From positions 744,001 through 808,000 of the forward strand of contig NZ_CP049303.1 of assembly GCF_019443985.1 (NCBI RefSeq): a stretch of DNA of 64,000 nt, read 5' to 3'. The position numbers and the translations under genes are program-made. This document shows, piece after piece, positions 41,791 to 50,731 of this stretch. Source of the stretch: Liquorilactobacillus hordei DSM 19519 (GTDB lineage: Bacteria; Bacillota; Bacilli; Lactobacillales; Lactobacillaceae). Every line of letters begins with the position of its first letter. Position 1 is the first letter of the stretch. The notes under the pieces are model-generated. The model was not told where the DNA came from and ran no database searches. It worked only from the letters and a program-made list of their open reading frames with translations.

Positions 41791-42650
41791 TAAGTAGTTT
41801 TTATTAGCTGTGAGAAGGTATAATCTGACATATTAGGCGTGATACGTAGCCTGTGAAGAGCGTAGAAGCCTTGGGAAGCAGAGGCCAAACCTGGAGTTGT
41901 AGTTAAGCCAAGTTTATAACCCGCCTGGGAAGCTAGTGAGGCCGTAGCATTGTTATAACGTCCAACAGGATAGCAAATCATATTTGTATTTTGCTTAAGA
42001 TTGCTATCAAGCCAAGTTTTTGAATCAACTAGTTCTTGTTTTTGTTGCTCATCATTTAGGGTATTTAATTCTACGTGATGAACGGTATGACTTGCAATAG
42101 AGACAAGGCCGCTTTTTTTCATTGTTTCAAGATCGTGCAATGTGAGCATACCTTGATTTTGAGTGAAACTGGTGATCATATTGATTGTAATTTTTGTATG
42201 TAATTGTTTAATTACTGGATAAGCTGCAGTGTAATTATCGATGTAACCATCGTCTAAAGTCACCCACACAATTTTTTTTGATGGAACTTTGTTTGTTTTG
42301 AGGACAAGATAAGCTTCAGTTGGTGTGAGTGTGTAATAGTGATTTTGTTTTAACCACTTCATTTGATTCTCAAATTGTTCTGGTGGGACACAGAGTGAAT
42401 TTCCTAGTTTATTTGAGATACTGTGATACATTAAAATAGGAATTTCCACTGGATTGGAAAGTGTTGTCCAATGTGCAGTGGGATTTGAATGTTTTACTTT
42501 CGTGTGCTTTACTTTCTTTTTTGTCGTAACCAAATGATTAGCGGTTACGGTTCTGCGACTTGAATCTCTTTTTTGAATCACGGATGCTGTGAGTACAGCA
42601 ATTAACAAAATAGCAAGTGGTAATAATATAAAGTAAATCTTTTTTTTCAT
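41787..42650 (-). CDS. Polysaccharide deacetylase (NodB-type), membrane anchored
   Basis: 287 residues. An N-terminal membrane helix (about 5-25) and a basic linker lead into a NodB homology domain: ILMYHSIS near 75, VTLDDGYIDNY (the usual FDDG with Leu for Phe) near 130, SIASHTVHHVEL giving His-x3-His near 190, and CYPVGRYNN near 220. The domain deacetylates GlcNAc or MurNAc in peptidoglycan or other polysaccharides at the cell surface, which alters lysozyme sensitivity. It stands alone in reverse to ispE and interrupts the usual ispE-purR order. Confidence 0.88.
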   Translation of the reverse strand: MKKKIYFILLPLAILLIAVLTASVIQKRDSSRRTVTANHLVTTKKKVKHTKVKHSNPTAHWTTLSNPVEIPILMYHSISNKLGNSLCVPPEQFENQMKWLKQNHYYTLTPTEAYLVLKTNKVPSKKIVWVTLDDGYIDNYTAAYPVIKQLHTKITINMITSFTQNQGMLTLHDLETMKKSGLVSIASHTVHHVELNTLNDEQQKQELVDSKTWLDSNLKQNTNMICYPVGRYNNATASLASQAGYKLGLTTTPGLASASQGFYALHRLRITPNMSDYTFSQLIKTTY

Positions 42651-42724
42651 TTTAAATATTCCCCCAATTAATACTTCTTAATTATACATAGTTGTTTAAC
42701 AAATTAAAATATTTAATAAGGACA

Positions 42725-42805
42725 TAAAAAAAGAGGAGCTGAATCAAAAGTTAATTTTTGATTCAGCTTCTCTTTTTGTCACGAATGAATGTGTTCCGTA
42801 TGTCA
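42725..42805. repeat. Dispersed terminator-like repeat, copy 4 (inverted)
   Basis: AAGAGGAGCTGAATCAAAAG pairs with TTTTGATTCAGCTTCTCTTT. The flank reads CATTCATTCGTGACAAAAAG on the minus strand, shared with copy 6. It lies in the argH-deacetylase gap and may terminate argH transcription on the minus strand. Confidence 0.8.
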
Positions 42806-42864
42806 AAGTTCTTTAGCTAACTTCGAATTCTACTGACGTTGTACGGTTTCTTTATTGATGCGAT

Positions 42865-44253
42865 TTATAAGGTGAGATTGAGTTTCTCTGCAGCAAGAGT
42901 AACCTGTTTTTTTACTTGTTCAAATCCAGTTCCTCCAAAGGAATTTCTGCGAGCAACAGCTTGTTTTGAGGTTAACTTGTCATAGATGTCTCGCTCAATT
43001 AATGGAGAAATTTGTTTGAGCTTTTCAAATGGAATTTCTTGCAAGGTTTTGTTAGTTTCAATTCCTTCTAAGACTAATTCACCAACAATTCCGTGTGCTT
43101 GTCGGAAGGGCATCCCTTTACTTGCTAGATAGTCTGCAAATTCTGTTGCATTTGAAAAGTCTCTTTCGGTTGCATGCAACATTTTATCTTGCCTAATCTT
43201 AAGTGTCTCAATCATTCCAGTGAAGATTTTAATGCTAGGAATAAGTGTCTTGACGGTATCAAAAACTCCTTCTTTATCCTCTTGCATATCCTTATTGTAA
43301 GCAAGAGGAAGACCTTTCATTGTTGTTAAAAGAGATTGAAGATGACCAAAAACACGTCCACTTTTTCCACGAATTAGTTCAGCCATATCAGGATTTTTTT
43401 TCTGGGGCATGATTGAACTTCCAGTGGAGTAACTGTCATCTAATTCTAAGTATCCAAACTCATAGCTGCACCAAAGAATAATTTCCTCACAAAATCTTGA
43501 CAGGTGAACCATAAGAATTGAAGCATTACTTAAGAATTCTAAGACAAAGTCTCTATCAGAAACGGCATCTAATGAATTTGAGTAAAGTGTATCAAAATTC
43601 AAAAGATCAGTAGTATACGTACGATCAATTGGGAAAGTCGTTCCTGCCAGTGCAGCAGCTCCAAGTGGATTAATATCAGTATGCTTAATATTGAAATTAA
43701 AACGTTCAATATCACGCTGTAGCATCTCATAATAGGCCAATAAATAATGTGCATAAGAAATGGGCTGAGCATGTTGCAAATGTGTGTATCCTGGCATAAT
43801 TGTTTCAATATTGGCAGATGCTTTTTTTACCAAGGCTACTTGTAGGTCATGGATAACAGCAATAACCTCAGGTAATCGATTTTTCAGATAAAGGTGTAAA
43901 TCAGTAGCAACTTGATCGTTACGACTTCTTGCAGTGTGTAATTTACCAGCAACTGGGCCAATTTTTTTTGTTAAAATTGTTTCAATATTCATATGGATAT
44001 CTTCTAGGGATGCCTTGAATTCAATTTTATTTTCATGTAAATCTGTTTGAATATCATGGAGACCAGCTATTATTTTAGCAGCATCTTCCACCGGAATAAT
44101 ACCAGTTTTTTGAAGCATTTGAGCATGTGCAATGGATCCTTCAAGATCCTCATGTGCCATTTCTTGGTCAAAGGTGATTGAAGCGCCAAATTCGTCTATC
44201 CAAGCAGCACTTTGATTTGAAAATCGTCCACCCCAAAGTTTACCGTTTGCCAT
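42865..44253 (-). CDS. argH: Argininosuccinate lyase
   Basis: 462 residues, full length. The superfamily signature [12 protein letters not shown] near 280 is intact, and [12 protein letters not shown] near 110 and [12 protein letters not shown] near 155 carry the substrate-binding and catalytic residues. It splits argininosuccinate into arginine and fumarate, the last step of arginine synthesis. It follows argG with a 2-bp gap and lies in one minus-strand operon; no other arg genes are in the window. Confidence 0.97.
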   Translation of the reverse strand: MANGKLWGGRFSNQSAAWIDEFGASITFDQEMAHEDLEGSIAHAQMLQKTGIIPVEDAAKIIAGLHDIQTDLHENKIEFKASLEDIHMNIETILTKKIGPVAGKLHTARSRNDQVATDLHLYLKNRLPEVIAVIHDLQVALVKKASANIETIMPGYTHLQHAQPISYAHYLLAYYEMLQRDIERFNFNIKHTDINPLGAAALAGTTFPIDRTYTTDLLNFDTLYSNSLDAVSDRDFVLEFLSNASILMVHLSRFCEEIILWCSYEFGYLELDDSYSTGSSIMPQKKNPDMAELIRGKSGRVFGHLQSLLTTMKGLPLAYNKDMQEDKEGVFDTVKTLIPSIKIFTGMIETLKIRQDKMLHATERDFSNATEFADYLASKGMPFRQAHGIVGELVLEGIETNKTLQEIPFEKLKQISPLIERDIYDKLTSKQAVARRNSFGGTGFEQVKKQVTLAAEKLNLTL

Positions 44254-44255
44254 AA

Positions 44256-45491
44256 TTACTTAACCTCACTAGGAATTGATGGTGACTTAGTTTCTTCATT
44301 TTTTTGTTGAACTTGTGCGAACACTTGAGATGGTAGTCCCCATAATTTAATAAAACCAGCTGCAGCCTCTTGATCAAATTCATCAGCAGAAGTGTAAGTT
44401 GCAAGATTTTTATCGTAAAGAGAGTTTGGCGATTTACGTCCCATACAGATGACATTTCCTTTGAATAATTTAACCCGAACTGTTCCCGAAACATTTTTTT
44501 GTGATTCTTTCAAGAAAGAAGTTAGCGCAGGCATAATTGGTGAGAACCATAATCCATTATAGATAATTTCACTTAACTTTTGTTCAATAACTGGTTTGAA
44601 ATGTGCAAGATCACGTTCTGAAGTCAAATCTTCTAAATCTTTGTGAGCTTTTAATAAAACCGTCGCAGCTGGGCATTCATAAACTTCACGAGATTTAATC
44701 CCCACAAGACGATTTTCTATATGGTCAATTCTTCCAATCCCATGTGCTCCAGCAAGCTTATCAAGATGCATGATTAATTCTGAGAGTGAATAGAATTTAC
44801 CATCTAATTCAGTAGGAACACCATTTTCAAATGTAATCTCAATTGTGGTTGCAGCGTCTGGAGCATCTTCTATGGCAACAGTCCGATCGTAAGCATCTTC
44901 TGGTGCACTAGCCCAAGAATCTTCTAAAATCCCACATTCATTTGCTCTTCCCCATAAGTTTTCATCAATGGAGTAGGGACTTTTTTTATTAATTGGGACA
45001 GGAATATTATTTTCCTCAGCATACTGAATTTCTTCTTCACGAGACCAATGCCAATCTCTAATTGGATCTTCGATTTTCATTTCTGGTGCAAGCGCGTGAA
45101 TTCCGACTTCAAAACGTACTTGATCATTGCCTTTTCCTGTACAACCATGAGCAATTGCAGTAGCGCCATATTCCTTAGCGACAGATACTAATTTTTTGAC
45201 AATCAATGGACGAGAAAGAGCAGAAATTAATGGATACTTATTCTCATAATAAGTGTGACCCTGGAGGGCAATTAATGCATATTCTTGGGCAAATTCTTCT
45301 TTTGCATCAATTGTAATCGATTCAATTGCACCAACTTCAAATCCCTTTTGCTTAATTTTAACCAAATCTTTTCCTTCGCCAACATCAATACAGCAAGCGA
45401 TGACATCATAACCTTTGTTTTTTAACCATGCAATTGCAACGGAAGTATCAAGACCACCTGAGTATGCTAAAACAACTTTTTCTTTATCCAT
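44256..45491 (-). CDS. argG: Argininosuccinate synthase
   Basis: 411 residues from ATG 45491, set by AGGAGG about 8 nt upstream; the frame extends further without support. The N-terminal PP-loop [15 protein letters not shown] binds ATP, and [14 protein letters not shown] near 115 and [12 protein letters not shown] near 175 are family motifs. It joins citrulline and aspartate. argH follows directly. The promoter region carries two ARG-box-like sites and is shared with the divergent araT leader. Confidence 0.97.
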   Translation of the reverse strand: MDKEKVVLAYSGGLDTSVAIAWLKNKGYDVIACCIDVGEGKDLVKIKQKGFEVGAIESITIDAKEEFAQEYALIALQGHTYYENKYPLISALSRPLIVKKLVSVAKEYGATAIAHGCTGKGNDQVRFEVGIHALAPEMKIEDPIRDWHWSREEEIQYAEENNIPVPINKKSPYSIDENLWGRANECGILEDSWASAPEDAYDRTVAIEDAPDAATTIEITFENGVPTELDGKFYSLSELIMHLDKLAGAHGIGRIDHIENRLVGIKSREVYECPAATVLLKAHKDLEDLTSERDLAHFKPVIEQKLSEIIYNGLWFSPIMPALTSFLKESQKNVSGTVRVKLFKGNVICMGRKSPNSLYDKNLATYTSADEFDQEAAAGFIKLWGLPSQVFAQVQQKNEETKSPSIPSEVK

Positions 45492-45595
45492 TTTATAAGC
45501 CTCCTGAATGTTGATTATCTTTGATTGATTAAACTTTAGCACCAATATACTTAAAATGCAATAATATTTACTAAAAAACATGAAATAAAGCGTTT

Positions 45596-45636
45596 TATGA
45601 ATATATATGCTTTAAAAACGAATATATTCATAAAAT
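45596..45636 (-). promoter_or_regulatory. Candidate ArgR operator, two ARG-box-like sites
   Basis: ATGAATATATATGC (45597-45610) and CGAATATATTCATAA (45619-45633) are close to the ARG-box core TGAAT-N4-ATTCA. They are about 22 bp apart and about 110 bp before argG, so arginine repression of argGH is plausible. Confidence 0.55.
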
Positions 45637-45713
45637 CAGTTGAGCATATTAATTTGAAAACTAAAATTCGAAAATAAAAATTAAAATAATATTTGAAAAT
45701 AATGTAAAAATGG

Positions 45714-45742
45714 TTGACAGTTATTGATTAGTAAGCTATATT
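45714..45742 (+). promoter_or_regulatory. Promoter of the araT leader
   Basis: TTGACA (45714-45719) and TATATT (45737-45742) with 17-bp spacing; transcription should start near 45749, some 345 nt before araT. Confidence 0.85.
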
Positions 45743-45773
45743 TTACTTATTCAATTTTAAGGAGATTATAATT

Positions 45774-45845
45774 ATGTCGAATTCTAACAAATCCATACAA
45801 TTGAATAGTTACTATTACTTTTATTTTTTTCACGAGTGTTTGTAA
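45774..45845 (+). CDS. Aromatic leader peptide of the araT operon
   Basis: A 23-codon frame with ATG 45774 placed 8 nt after AAGGAGA (45759-45765) and stop TAA at 45843-45845. The peptide ends SYYYFYFFHECL: four Tyr and three Phe codons in seven consecutive positions, against a chance expectation far lower. It is just downstream of a consensus promoter and upstream of competing RNA stems and a terminator, and the next real gene is an aromatic aminotransferase. I read it as an attenuator leader peptide whose translation rate reports charged tRNA-Tyr and tRNA-Phe. Confidence 0.75.
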   Translation: MSNSNKSIQLNSYYYFYFFHECL

Positions 45846-45858
45846 CTGATTGATAAAT

Positions 45859-46042
45859 CAGGTGCAGACACGTAGGTAGAGTGTCATGCACCTGTGAGGA
45901 AGATGAGAGTTATTTTGCTAGTAGTTTTAGCGAAGCCACACAGATGTCAATTAAAGAGTCTGTCTGGCCTGAAGTAAGAAAAAGATAATGCTGATGTATG
46001 AATCAAGCCTGCAGACTTATGAATTTAGGTCTGCAGGCTTTT
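45859..46042 (+). promoter_or_regulatory. Attenuator stems and terminator before araT
   Basis: Segment 1 CAGGTGCAGACAC (45859-45871) pairs with segment 2 GTGTCATGCACCTG (45881-45894). A small stem follows at about 45914-45937. Segment 3 GTCTGTCTGGCCTG (45958-45971) can pair partly with segment 1 or with segment 4 AAGCCTGCAGAC (46005-46016). Segment 4 pairs perfectly with segment 5 GTCTGCAGGCTT (46029-46040), followed by TT: an intrinsic terminator. Segments 1 and 4 share TGCAGAC. This is the layout of a transcription attenuator; which pairing gives readthrough is not settled by sequence. Confidence 0.7.
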
Positions 46043-46092
46043 AACGTTGTTTACAAATATATTGAAGATTGTCAAGGAAGGGATGTTTTAAC

Positions 46093-47271
46093 ATGGTATC
46101 ACTTGTAAAAAATATGAAAAAAGAACTTGCATTATTGCAACCATCAGATATACGTTCATTTGACGAATTTGCCTCGAAAATTCCGGGGATAATCAAATTT
46201 ACAATGGGGGAACCTGATTTTGCTACACCTGAACATATTAAGCAGGCGGCAATTAAAAGTATCGAAGCTAATCAAAGTCACTATGCGCCGTCTAACGGAA
46301 TACCAGAACTATTAGAAGCTACATCAAAATTTCTTTCTTCGAAGTATGATCAACATTATGACCCTACAAGCGAAATTATTGTGACAAATGGCGCGACAGA
46401 AGCAATTTATACTGCACTTACATCTATTCTTAATCCTGGTGATAAGGTGATTATCCCGACACCAATTTTTCCACTATACATTGCAATTACAATCTTGAAT
46501 CAAGCAACGCCAGTTTTTGTAAATACGTCAAAGACCGGTTTCAAATTAACACCCAAAGATTTAGAGGAAACTCTCAAGAAACAGGGAGACAAGGTTAAAG
46601 CTGTTGTATTAAATTATCCATCTAATCCAACTGGTGTTACATATACACAAGAGGAATTAGATGGATTAGCCGAGGTATTAAGAAATAAACCAATTTTTGC
46701 AATTTGTGATGAGATTTATAGTGAAATCAACTATAAAGGAAGTCATGCATCAATGGTGCATAGTTTGCGTGAACAAACGATTCTTTTAAATGGTGTCTCT
46801 AAGTCTCATGCAATGACCGGATGGAGAATAGGTGTTATGTGTGCGCCAAAAGAAATTACTGCTGAACTAGGTAAAGTACATCAGTTTACAATTACTACAA
46901 CATCAACAATGACACAAAAAGCAGCGGCTGAGGCGTTTGCAAATGGTTTTGATGATGGCCCACTAATGAAAAAAGAGTATAAAAAACGTAGAGACTATCT
47001 TTTTGATAAGTTAACAACACTTGGATTTGAGTGTGCGCAACCTGATGGTGCCTTTTACCTCTTTGCTAAAATTCCAGATGGTCTAATTCAGGATGACAAG
47101 AAATTCATTTATGATTTAGCTGAAAAGGGAAAAGTAGCTGTTATCAGCGGGAGCAGCTTTGGACCTGGAGGTGAAGGTTATATTAGAATCAGTTATGCTG
47201 CAAGCATGGAAGACATTATAGAAGCAATGGAACGCTTGGCAGTGTATGTCAAGGAAAATAAGGAGGACTAA
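46093..47271 (+). CDS. araT: Aromatic aminotransferase, AraT-like
   Basis: 392 residues, fold-type I PLP aminotransferase. The Schiff-base Lys237 lies in NGVSKSHAMTGWRIG; NYPSNPTGVTY, the Asp/Tyr pair in CDEIYSEI and the substrate Arg in YIRISYAAS are present. From memory the sequence follows Lactococcus AraT closely, including the segments around GEPDFATPEH and MKKEYKKRRDYLFDKL. AraT converts Phe, Tyr and Trp to 2-keto acids (and also acts on Leu/Met). ATG 46093 follows GGAAGGGA. It lies 50 bp after a terminator whose leader encodes a Tyr/Phe-rich peptide, and the dehydrogenase gene follows at once. Confidence 0.85.
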   Translation: MVSLVKNMKKELALLQPSDIRSFDEFASKIPGIIKFTMGEPDFATPEHIKQAAIKSIEANQSHYAPSNGIPELLEATSKFLSSKYDQHYDPTSEIIVTNGATEAIYTALTSILNPGDKVIIPTPIFPLYIAITILNQATPVFVNTSKTGFKLTPKDLEETLKKQGDKVKAVVLNYPSNPTGVTYTQEELDGLAEVLRNKPIFAICDEIYSEINYKGSHASMVHSLREQTILLNGVSKSHAMTGWRIGVMCAPKEITAELGKVHQFTITTTSTMTQKAAAEAFANGFDDGPLMKKEYKKRRDYLFDKLTTLGFECAQPDGAFYLFAKIPDGLIQDDKKFIYDLAEKGKVAVISGSSFGPGGEGYIRISYAASMEDIIEAMERLAVYVKENKED

Positions 47272-47273
47272 GT

Positions 47274-48260
47274 TTGAAAATTTTGATGATGAGTGTTAGA
47301 GACGATGAAGAAGCCGCTATTAAAAGTTGGTCAGAAAGAAACAATATTAAAGTTGATACCGTTGATTGGGAACTTCATCCAGACCGTGTCTCTGAACTAG
47401 GTGGTTATGATGGAATTGTTATTCAGCAACGAAGTAAAGTCGAGGGTGAAGTTTATCCAGCACTAAAAGCAGCTGGAATAAAACAAATTACGACAAGAAC
47501 GGCTGGCTTTGATGTAATTGATCTTGAAGCCGCTAGGGAAAATGGTCTTACTGTTACCAATGTACCAGCCTATTCTCCACGGTCAGTAGCAGAATTAGCA
47601 CTTGCGCATACGATGAGATTGATTCGTAAATTGGAAATTTTTGATGAAAGAGCCGCAAAACAAGATTTTAGATGGGCAGGATTACAGGCAGCTGAAATTC
47701 ATTCACTTACAGTGGGAATTATAGGAGCAGGTAGAATTGGTGGAACGACAGCCAAAATATTTGATGCTTTGGGAGCAAAAGTAGTTGCGCATGATTTGGT
47801 TGAACGAGAAGAACTTAAGTCTTTCGTTACTTATATGAGTAAAGAAGAAGTTTTGCAAAAAGCAGATGTAATTTGTTTGCACGTTGATTTGAATCCTTCA
47901 ACAATCAATTTAATAGGTAGAGATGAACTGGCGTTAATGAAACCAACAGCATATCTGGTAAATGAATGTCGCGGCCCCGTCGTGGACACAGATGCGTTAA
48001 TAGAAGCACTCGAACAAAAGAAAATAGCTGGAGTGGCACTTGACACATTGACAGGTGAGGAGAAATTCTTTAATTTCAATCTGCAAAATAAGGAGTTGCC
48101 AAGTCAGCAGCTTGTTAGATTACGTGCAATGGAAAATGTAATTTTGACTCCGCATGTCGGCTTCTTTACAAATATTGCAGTCCAAAATATGGTAGATATT
48201 AGTCTAGACGATGTAGTAGCAATTCTTAATGGTGAGAAAAGTGAACACCAAGTATCTTAA
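47274..48260 (+). CDS. D-2-hydroxyacid dehydrogenase
   Basis: 328 residues of the D-LDH/D-HicDH group. The NAD-binding loop GAGRIG is at 151-156, and the catalytic triad is Arg233 (NECRGPV), Glu262 (TGEEKFF) and His294 (TPHVGFF). It should reduce 2-keto acids to D-2-hydroxyacids with NADH. Placed 2 bp after araT with AGGAGG before TTG 47274, its likely substrates are phenylpyruvate and 4-hydroxyphenylpyruvate, giving phenyllactate-type products; a plain D-lactate dehydrogenase is the alternative. The pairing of an aminotransferase with a reductase is what suggests the aromatic substrate. Confidence 0.88.
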   Translation: MKILMMSVRDDEEAAIKSWSERNNIKVDTVDWELHPDRVSELGGYDGIVIQQRSKVEGEVYPALKAAGIKQITTRTAGFDVIDLEAARENGLTVTNVPAYSPRSVAELALAHTMRLIRKLEIFDERAAKQDFRWAGLQAAEIHSLTVGIIGAGRIGGTTAKIFDALGAKVVAHDLVEREELKSFVTYMSKEEVLQKADVICLHVDLNPSTINLIGRDELALMKPTAYLVNECRGPVVDTDALIEALEQKKIAGVALDTLTGEEKFFNFNLQNKELPSQQLVRLRAMENVILTPHVGFFTNIAVQNMVDISLDDVVAILNGEKSEHQVS

Positions 48261-48283
48261 AACAGAAGGTGAGTGAATAGAAA

Positions 48284-49330
48284 ATGGAAGTGAAAATTTC
48301 TGGTAAAGAGTACACAATGAATATCTTAAATGGAATTAGTCTAGGGGTTGTCGTAGCCCTGATTCCATCTGCTTTAGTGGGACAATTAATGGCGGCTATT
48401 AAGGGATTTTTTCCATATGCAACTACCATTATTATGATGACAAGTTTTGCAATGAGTTTACTTCCAATTATTACAGGAGTATGTGTTTCACTGTATTTTA
48501 AACTCAACCCTATTCAGATTTCTGCGGTAGCAATTGCAGCGATGGTAGGTTCTGGCGCAATGCAGCCAGGTAAAGGAACATTCATTTTGGCGGGGACAGG
48601 AGATATTATTAACACGGGACTGACGATTGCACTTGCTGTTTGGATAGCGCTATTGATTGGTGATCGATTGAAAAATTTTACAATGCTATTATTACCATTG
48701 TTAGTGATTGTTATTGCTGGGGGAATTGGAATGTTTATTCTACCTTATGTAAAAATGATTGCAACGACAATTGGCTTAATTATTAGTAATATAACAAGTC
48801 TGCAACCGCTCCTTATGGGAACGTTAATGGGAATCTGTTTTGCAGTCTTAATTGTTTCACCAATTAGTTCTGTAGGAATTGCAACTGCAATCGGATTAGC
48901 AGGAATCGGTTCAGGATCAGCTAATTTAGGAATTACAGCTGGCAGCTTTATGCTGGCTGTTTATGGCAGTTCTGTGAATCCAATTGGTACAAGTTTTGCA
49001 CATTTTATTGGCTCACCCAAAATTCAGATGGGAAATATGTTGAAAAAACCATTACTATTTTTACCGGTCTGTATTAATGCAGGGATTATGGGGCTCATTG
49101 GGGCAATTTTGCACATCGGAGGAAATTCGATGAGTGCAGGATTTGGATTCAGTGGCTTAATTGGACCAATGGCAGCATATGCGGGAATGGATAAAGGTAT
49201 AATGAGTGTGATCATCTTAGTTATAATTTTTGTAATTCTACCAGTTTTACTAGCCTATGTTTCACGTCATATTTTTATTAATAAATTAGGATGGATTAAA
49301 CCGGAAGATGTGTTGTTAGACATTAAGTAA
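48284..49330 (+). CDS. Orphan EIIC-like membrane transporter
   Basis: 348 residues and about ten membrane helices, rich in Gly/Ala/Ile, matching the PTS EIIC type 2 family (PF13303-like) that occurs without EIIA or EIIB partners. The helices carry GAMQPGKGTFILAGTGD near 95 and SSVNPIGTSFAHFIGSPK near 230, typical of this group. No PTS components are nearby and no His/Cys phosphorylation domain is present, so sugar phosphorylation is unlikely. Being third in the araT operon, it may move an aromatic amino acid, keto acid or hydroxy acid. ATG 48284 follows AGAAGGTGAG; a terminator-like repeat follows. Confidence 0.8.
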   Translation: MEVKISGKEYTMNILNGISLGVVVALIPSALVGQLMAAIKGFFPYATTIIMMTSFAMSLLPIITGVCVSLYFKLNPIQISAVAIAAMVGSGAMQPGKGTFILAGTGDIINTGLTIALAVWIALLIGDRLKNFTMLLLPLLVIVIAGGIGMFILPYVKMIATTIGLIISNITSLQPLLMGTLMGICFAVLIVSPISSVGIATAIGLAGIGSGSANLGITAGSFMLAVYGSSVNPIGTSFAHFIGSPKIQMGNMLKKPLLFLPVCINAGIMGLIGAILHIGGNSMSAGFGFSGLIGPMAAYAGMDKGIMSVIILVIIFVILPVLLAYVSRHIFINKLGWIKPEDVLLDIK

Positions 49331-49360
49331 ATATTGAATTAGTAGAAATTATGTTATAAA

Positions 49361-49410
49361 AGAGTGAGGTGAGGTCAAAATTTAGCTTTTGGCCAACCTC
49401 TTTTTTATTT
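49361..49410. repeat. Dispersed terminator-like repeat, copy 5
   Basis: GAGGT..GGTCAAAA pairs with TTTTGGCC.ACCTC, followed by T6. It closes the araT operon. Confidence 0.8.
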
Positions 49411-49694
49411 TTTTAAGCAATATATAATAAGTGGGTACAAATAAAATTTTTTTGTGGAGAATATCTCTCAAAATAGGTAAGAAGAAAAGATGACGAAAAC
49501 CGAATGTTAGAAAATAATAAATAGCAACTAATTATTGTTCATATAATTAGTGAAATCTGATATTAAATGCGAACAATTTGAATAAGAATAATAAAAAAAC
49601 TATTCAAATCACGTAAAATGCTTTATAATGTTGGATAGATTATTTTTAGAGTATTACTCTTTGTAAAGAAATGCAAAATAGGGGGAACCAAAAA
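49411..49694 (+). promoter_or_regulatory. purR upstream region with PurBox-like sites
   Basis: No gene. AAAACCGAATGTT (49496-49508), ATTGTTCAT (49544-49552) and AAATGCGAACAAT (49565-49577) resemble the PurR target AWWWCCGAACWWT in either direction, which would fit autoregulation. The spacings do not match the usual paired box cleanly, so this is tentative. Confidence 0.4.
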
Positions 49695-50528
49695 GTGAAA
49701 ACAAGAAGAAGTGATCGTTTGATTGATATGACTCGTTTTTTACTTGAACGACCACATACATTAATTTCTTTGACATATTTTGCCGAAAGGTACGAATCTG
49801 CAAAATCATCAATAAGTGAAGATTTAGCAATTGTAAAGCGAACATTTAAAAATCGCGGAATAGGTATTTTGGAAACAATTCCTGGTGCTGCTGGCGGTGC
49901 AAGGTTTATTCCATCAATCAGCGAAGAAGAATGCCGAGATTTTATCGAGTCTATGACAACTGAAATGTCAGAACAAGATCGTCTTTTACCTGGGGGTTAT
50001 GTATATCTTTCTGATTTGTTAGGTAGGCCAGATGTTTTACGTCAAGTCGGTCGTGTAATTGCTAGACAATACCTTGACAAGCAAATTGATGCAGTTATGA
50101 CTGTTGCAACCAAAGGTGTGCCAATTGCACAAAGTGTCTCAAGTTATTTGAACGTTCCATTTGTAATTTTAAGACGTGATTCTAAAATAACAGAGGGTTC
50201 AACAGTTTCCGTTAATTATGTGTCAGGATCCAGTGAACGAATTGAGAAAATGGAATTGTCTAAGCGAAGTTTGAAAAGAGGTTCTCATGTTTTAGTGGTT
50301 GATGATTTCATGAAGGGCGGCGGGACCGTCAATGGAATGAAGAGCATGATTGAGGAATTTGAATCTGAATTAGTCGGGATTACAGTATTTGCCGAGGCAA
50401 CCTTTGAGGGGCATAGAATGATTGATGAATATACATCTTTATTGAAAGTTGATAAGGTAAATGCATTGGACAAAACAATTCATGTTAGTGCAGGTAACTA
50501 TCTTGAGAAGGTTTTTGGTAACCAATAA
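49695..50528 (+). CDS. purR: pur operon repressor
   Basis: 277 residues, close to Bacillus PurR along its length. An N-terminal winged helix (about 1-72, KTRRSDRLIDMTRFL...YESAKSSISEDLAIVK) precedes a PRT-type domain with TVATKGVPIAQ and the PRPP-binding VLVVDDFMKGGGTVNG. It represses purine genes and is released by PRPP. GTG 49695 lies 9 nt after AGGGGG; an in-frame ATG at 49671 has no good ribosome site. It is followed by glmU and prs, as in other Firmicutes, but ispE lies 8 kb upstream. Confidence 0.95.
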   Translation: MKTRRSDRLIDMTRFLLERPHTLISLTYFAERYESAKSSISEDLAIVKRTFKNRGIGILETIPGAAGGARFIPSISEEECRDFIESMTTEMSEQDRLLPGGYVYLSDLLGRPDVLRQVGRVIARQYLDKQIDAVMTVATKGVPIAQSVSSYLNVPFVILRRDSKITEGSTVSVNYVSGSSERIEKMELSKRSLKRGSHVLVVDDFMKGGGTVNGMKSMIEEFESELVGITVFAEATFEGHRMIDEYTSLLKVDKVNALDKTIHVSAGNYLEKVFGNQ

Positions 50529-50560
50529 AATAAGTTGTTTGCTATTTAGTAAGTAAGATG

Positions 50561-50612
50561 TAGTTCTGGTAGAAATTAGTGAAAACTTGTTTCTTCTAGA
50601 ACTTTTTTTGTT
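50561..50612 (+). terminator. purR terminator
   Basis: AGTTCTGGTAGAAA pairs, with two weak positions, with TTTCTTCTAGAACT, followed by T7. Confidence 0.75.
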
Positions 50613-50731
50613 ACCAAAAATTTTAAATCGTATAGACATTAGTGATTTAGTGGATAAGAGTAGTTGCACGTATTATGTTATTTAGGTTATGATTATAGAG
50701 AAAATTAGGTTTAATTAGAGGAGATTTTAAG

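Noticed and set aside
40822..46042. GAATCAAGCCTG shared by the veg and araT-leader terminators
   Set aside because: It is 12 bases in hairpin context and may be chance; I could not extend the similarity.
49496..49615. Paired PurBoxes before purR
   Set aside because: Similar motifs exist but spacing and orientation do not match the usual pair, so I list them only as tentative.
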